Assembly (NCBI GenBank): GCA_963693365.1
Contig: CAVNZM010000002.1
Span: forward strand, 3,906,001-3,970,000
Length of the DNA: 64,000 nucleotides
Direction: 5' to 3'
Origin: Amoebidium appalachense
Taxonomy: Eukaryota; Ichthyosporea
Within the stretch, counting starts at the first letter, position 1. Every line of letters begins with the position of its first letter. A program made the translations under genes and the position numbers. This document shows, one piece after another, positions 48,496 to 64,000 of the stretch. The notes under the pieces were generated by a model. It had not been told where the DNA came from. It made no database searches and saw only the letters and a program-made list of their open reading frames with translations.

Positions 48496-49773
48496 CACTG
48501 TGTGTACATACGTGTGTGTGCGTGTGCGTGTACGGCCGTGCATGCGCGCGCGTGCACGTGTGTGTGTGCATGTATGTATGGGTGCGCGCGCGTGTGTGTG
48601 TCGTACGTGTATGTGTGTGTGCACGTGAGTGTGCGTGTGTATGGGGGGGGGGGGGGGGGGGGGGGGGGAGGAAGAGGAACGGGATATGCATCAGTGGCCA
48701 AAACGAATACCGTCTTTGGTGGGTGGAACTTCGGTGACTCTTTAATCATTGGGCCATGATCACGTGCACGCAGGGGGGGAAGGGGGGGGGGGGAGGGGGG
48801 GGGGGGAGGGGGGGGGGGGGGGGGGACCCACCACCCCACTCGGCCAGGTGGGTCCCTCCTCCCCCCCGGGGGGGGGAGGAAACCCACCCACCCCTGTGGC
48901 TACCTTGGGGAGGGGGGGGAGGGGGGTACCACCAGGGGGGAAGTCGATATTTACTACTCTCCTTCCCCCCATTCTCAAATTCAAAAATCCCTAATAATGG
49001 CCAATCAGATTATAATAATAACAAATAGCTTTATATATATATATATATATATATCCCGTTTCACTCCCGGCCAGGCACTGCCTCAGGGGAGCTTACCGTC
49101 TCTAGACACAGATCGTACTGTATAGCACACTCAGGATTCTAATTGACCCCAACTGGCACTATTTTTAGTTACGCCTTATCCCACAGTTCTAGCCGCAGCA
49201 ACGCTAGTGGGGAAGTGAGCACAGCTCACTTTAACAACACCAGCCGGGAGCGACCCGGGACACATACACAAACATAAAGACTTGAAAGGGGAAGACCCCA
49301 TGCCCAGGACGCTGACCCGAACCGTGGCCGGTGACTCGGATTGGTCTCCCAGGGCTGGGATGCCCAAGCGGCGCGCCGTCGACGTCAGAGGGCCAGTGCT
49401 GTTCATGACGTCATGTCTTGCGGCCGAATGATAACAAATTGGTGGTGCTGCTTGACGTGGTCTGGGGTGAATGGCTTCTAGGGGGCGGCCAGACAGGATC
49501 GACCCTGCGCAAGGCCTCCTAAATAGCACAACTTCCTTGACCCTGCGACTTTGAGCTTGACACGCAGAGATCTTACCATTGCACCAACCCGCCCGTGACA
49601 AACACACCGACCAGCCTGCCTCACCGATAAATTCGTGCCATTCATTCCACACGTGCACATGCGTTTAGATACTGTACTACTAAGCTGCACCGTATACGTA
49701 CCACGCACACACATGCACACCAACACACCCGCACAGGGGGGAGGGCATACACAGCTTTGCAGGGATCCTGACC
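46974..49773. other. Intergenic region with CA arrays, GC hairpins and a tRNA-like fragment
   Basis: After the membrane-protein gene comes a mixed CA-rich stretch (47030-47265) and then AT-rich sequence. A block at about 47803-48995 holds several GGGACCCACC/GGTGGGTCCC inverted repeats, and a (TA)n array sits at 49031-49053. Sequence at 49176-49640 is non-repetitive and contains a tRNA-like A box on the minus strand. No coding gene is supported. Confidence 0.55.
47803..48995. mobile_element. Putative foldback element with GC-rich internal hairpins
   Basis: The left end ATAAGGGATTCTTGATTTCG (47803 on) and the right end, read in reverse complement as ATTAGGGATTTTTGAATTTG (ending near 48995), resemble diverged terminal inverted repeats. 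Inside are repeated palindromic modules in which a G-run plus GACCCACC faces GGTGGGTC plus a C-run (about 47858-47900, 47930-48012, 48055-48070, 48822-48892). No coding capacity is seen. Confidence 0.4.
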
Positions 49774-50088
49774 ATGGAGATGCAATTTACGACCACACGC
49801 ACCCCAAAAGGCTCCCCAGCAGATGTCGAACAAGACCCCCAACCACGAAAGGATTTAAACGCTGTGAAGAGGAAGGAATCTTTAACAGTGCCCAACTTTG
49901 AGCGCAAGTGCTGTGGATGTGCACGCACTCTCACGGCCCAGCCGGGGTTAAAGGAGTCACTGTCATGCCAACCCCTACCGTTGGGTTTGCCTAAAAAGGG
50001 GACGGGGGAGGGTGGTGAGGCAGAGGAGGAGGGAGGGGTGGAGATGATTGCTGTCCCTGCTTTGAGTCCAAAGAAAGCGAGGAAATGA
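49774..50088 (+). CDS. Tentative small protein, 104 aa, unknown
   Basis: A reading frame with good start context (GACCATGGAG), non-repetitive composition, and an AATAAA hexamer at 50412-50417 downstream. The product has a CCGC cysteine cluster (ERKCCGCARTL), an acidic Gly/Glu-rich stretch and a basic C-terminal end (SPKKARK) that could be a nuclear localisation signal. An acceptor-like TTTGCAG just upstream means it could instead be the last exon of a longer plus-strand gene. I do not recognise it, and it may be a chance open frame. Confidence 0.35.
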   Translation: MEMQFTTTRTPKGSPADVEQDPQPRKDLNAVKRKESLTVPNFERKCCGCARTLTAQPGLKESLSCQPLPLGLPKKGTGEGGEAEEEGGVEMIAVPALSPKKARK

Positions 50089-51933
50089 GCGTTGCGACTG
50101 GTGTGGAATTCTATGCACAGTGAAAGGATACAAAGGAAGTTTCGGCTCATGTGGAGAAGTGCCAAATTTAAACTGGTGAATTTTGGATGGCGGCATTCGA
50201 AGGCAGGCACGGGCAAAATTTGTCCGACTACGCTACATTCCTACTGGAGGGAGACATATTTTTTGGGCAACGTATAGCTCCCTGATCTGTTTTCTTTGTG
50301 CTTTTTCATGCCCGAATGCCCCTGTAAGCCTCCTGTTTGTTGACGTGAAGCTGTGTACATGCACTGATGATAAATCTTACTTGTTTGATGAGAGAACTCA
50401 AATACATTACAAATAAATGTGACCACAGATAATTGAATAACGTGTTCGTGCGCGTTTTGAGTGAACATCAGTTCTTTTGCCGACATGTACATCACGAGGG
50501 ACCACACACACACACACACACAGAGTAGCACACCGATGTCCGACAGATATTGCAGTTAAATGGCTTGCATAAGGAACACAGCTGCAGTGAAGCTGGCGAC
50601 TCTAAGCCCACACTTGAACGCACACATTAACCCGTGTATCACACACATTACCACGGTGCGTAAGAACTGTGTTTTGCAATATTCAGTACACCACTGGCCA
50701 ATCCCGGTGGTGTCACTGACCCTGACAGTATGTAGTGTGTGTGCGTGCAATGTGTGTGATACACAAGTTAATGTGTGCAAGCGTGTGTGTGTATGTGCGC
50801 GTGTGTGTGTGTATGTGTGTGTGTGTGTGCGCGCGTGTGTGTCACGGTGTTTGGGGGGGAAAAGGGGAGGCGCGGGGAGGGGGGGGAGGAGAGGGGGAGC
50901 GCGGGGGGGGGGGGGGGGGGGGTTCAAGATGACGAATGACATGATATGAGGTTTGTATTTATATATTTGACAGAATTCAAGATAAAAGAACCTTTAATAC
51001 ATTCGTATTTGACCCTTAGTACATAGCTGGTTTTAAGTAAATCAAAATCATTCAGAATATAGAAAAAGTTGGTAGAAGGGGGCAGACCATATGCATTCAT
51101 GATACGGTCACGTTAAATTAAGGCACGACGACCAAGCAATAGATAAACGCGAGTCTTAGCCGAGTCATAAACTAGATAAATGCTTGAGTGGGATCCGGAT
51201 GTATCAATATTTCCTAATCATCCCAAGAAAAAAAATAATAAAAAAAATAAATAGATAAATAAATAGATAAATATCTTAAAAAAAATCCTGACCGGAAAGC
51301 CGCAATATATGTAAGGAACTTCACAACCGTTACATAAAAGATGTGTGTGTGTGTGTGTGTGCTTGAATGGATGACAGATAAATATACATCACGATTCATT
51401 ACACACACCTACACACCCAATATTTGGAACAGCCAACACACTCAAATTCCTTACCTGCCCATACATACACTTATTCGGCCTGATAGCGAAAAAGTACCAT
51501 ACCCACGGTACCAGGGTCTGAACTAGGCATTTCTACTGTATATCGTCTTTATATCGTCTTTACAACGTGGGATTCAATGATTGAGTATCGCTATATGTGA
51601 AAAAAGCCCGGTTTTTAGGCATCACTGGGCGCAAATTCGAAGAAATATTGGATATATACCATCATGCTTGGAAGGTGTACACACCACTGCTCATTCACAC
51701 CAACTCCTTCCAGGGCACAAAAAACCTTGCCTCGTATCTTTTCTTGACTGAAACCTGCCGAAAAAACCGCCGGTTTTCTTCTCCGCCAAAACGTGAAATT
51801 CAACATAAGGGGGTTTTTGGCCTCAGCGAACCATCAAGCACCACTGTGTCCCCACCGAAAAATGTGAAGTTTCAATGGGGCTCTTCTGCACCTGAAAACC
51901 CTCCGATTTTTCACCACCGAAAAGCGTGAAATT
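50089..51933. other. Intergenic region upstream of RasGEF 3' end
   Basis: 3' flank of the tentative small gene, then AT-rich sequence. A GT-rich stretch lies at 50728-50842, followed by a G-rich tract near 50857-50922. Bases 51780-51933 hold degenerate tandem copies of the end of the RasGEF last exon. No gene seen. Confidence 0.6.
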
Positions 51934-63819
<11,886 letters not shown>

Positions 63820-64000
63820 CTGTGGGGGGAAAGAGAGATTATAAGGTGAAGGACGGGGGGAGGGGGGGGGGGGGGGGGGGGGGGGGTATAATGCTGCAAG
63901 GAGAAGAAATTGTGATGTGCGAAGGGGGGAGGGGGGGGGGGGGGGGGGGGGAGGCAGGCGGCCGAGGATGTGTGTGTGAGGGGAGAGAAGCGGGACCCGG
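63820..64000. other. RasGEF intron running out of the window
   Basis: Poly-G rich sequence with short unique islands. No exon recognised. Confidence 0.6.

Noticed and set aside
49176-49658. 160-codon minus-strand frame in the intergenic region
   Set aside because: Composition is plausible, but there is no recognisable family, no start context and it overlaps the tRNA-like remnant; not supported as a gene.

Overview
This window is nuclear DNA from a microbial eukaryote. The genes are split by many spliceosomal introns, and the introns are packed with (CA)n/(GT)n microsatellites and long poly-C/poly-G tracts. Gene content (animal/fungal-type TOM20, a GTPBP1-class GTPase, a RasGEF with N-terminal module, gamma-tubulin) points to an opisthokont, most likely a unicellular holozoan such as an ichthyosporean. 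That placement is inference from protein families; no species marker is present.

I rebuilt exon chains from splice sites, reading phase and family conservation. Layout: (1) 2478-8993 (+), SLC25 mitochondrial carrier of the NAD+/pyrimidine-nucleotide/folate subgroup, 8 exons; (2) 10499-20906 (-), complete gamma-tubulin, 13 exons, 471 aa; (3) 22192-29696 (+), an 11-exon, 423-aa protein joining a TOM20 mitochondrial import receptor to an interrupted zinc-finger/SET methyltransferase; (4) 32405-43521 (-), GTPBP1/2-class GTPase, 17 exons; (5) 45669-46973 (+), an intronless 434-aa protein with about eight membrane spans; (6) 49774-50088 (+), a tentative 104-aa reading frame; (7) 51934 to beyond 63819 (-), a RasGEF whose 5' end lies outside the window. 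The genes form no operon or pathway. Two have mitochondrial outer/inner membrane themes (carrier, TOM20-SET) and the rest are cytoskeletal or GTPase-related.

The most notable non-coding signal is a dispersed repeat of about 190 bp. I find about 20 full or partial copies, all inside introns of five different genes on both strands. Every copy has the same orientation relative to transcription, ends at a poly-C tract, and lies upstream of a 3' splice site. This resembles an introner-like element, or a retroposon with a poly-C end. Three genes also carry tandem duplications that copy the end of an exon plus its flank into neighbouring non-coding DNA. Many splice sites are themselves the ends of (GT)n or (CA)n arrays. 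Two apparent 1-nt problems (carrier intron 7, GTPBP exon 12) lie beside a GT-repeat or a homopolymer and may be assembly errors.
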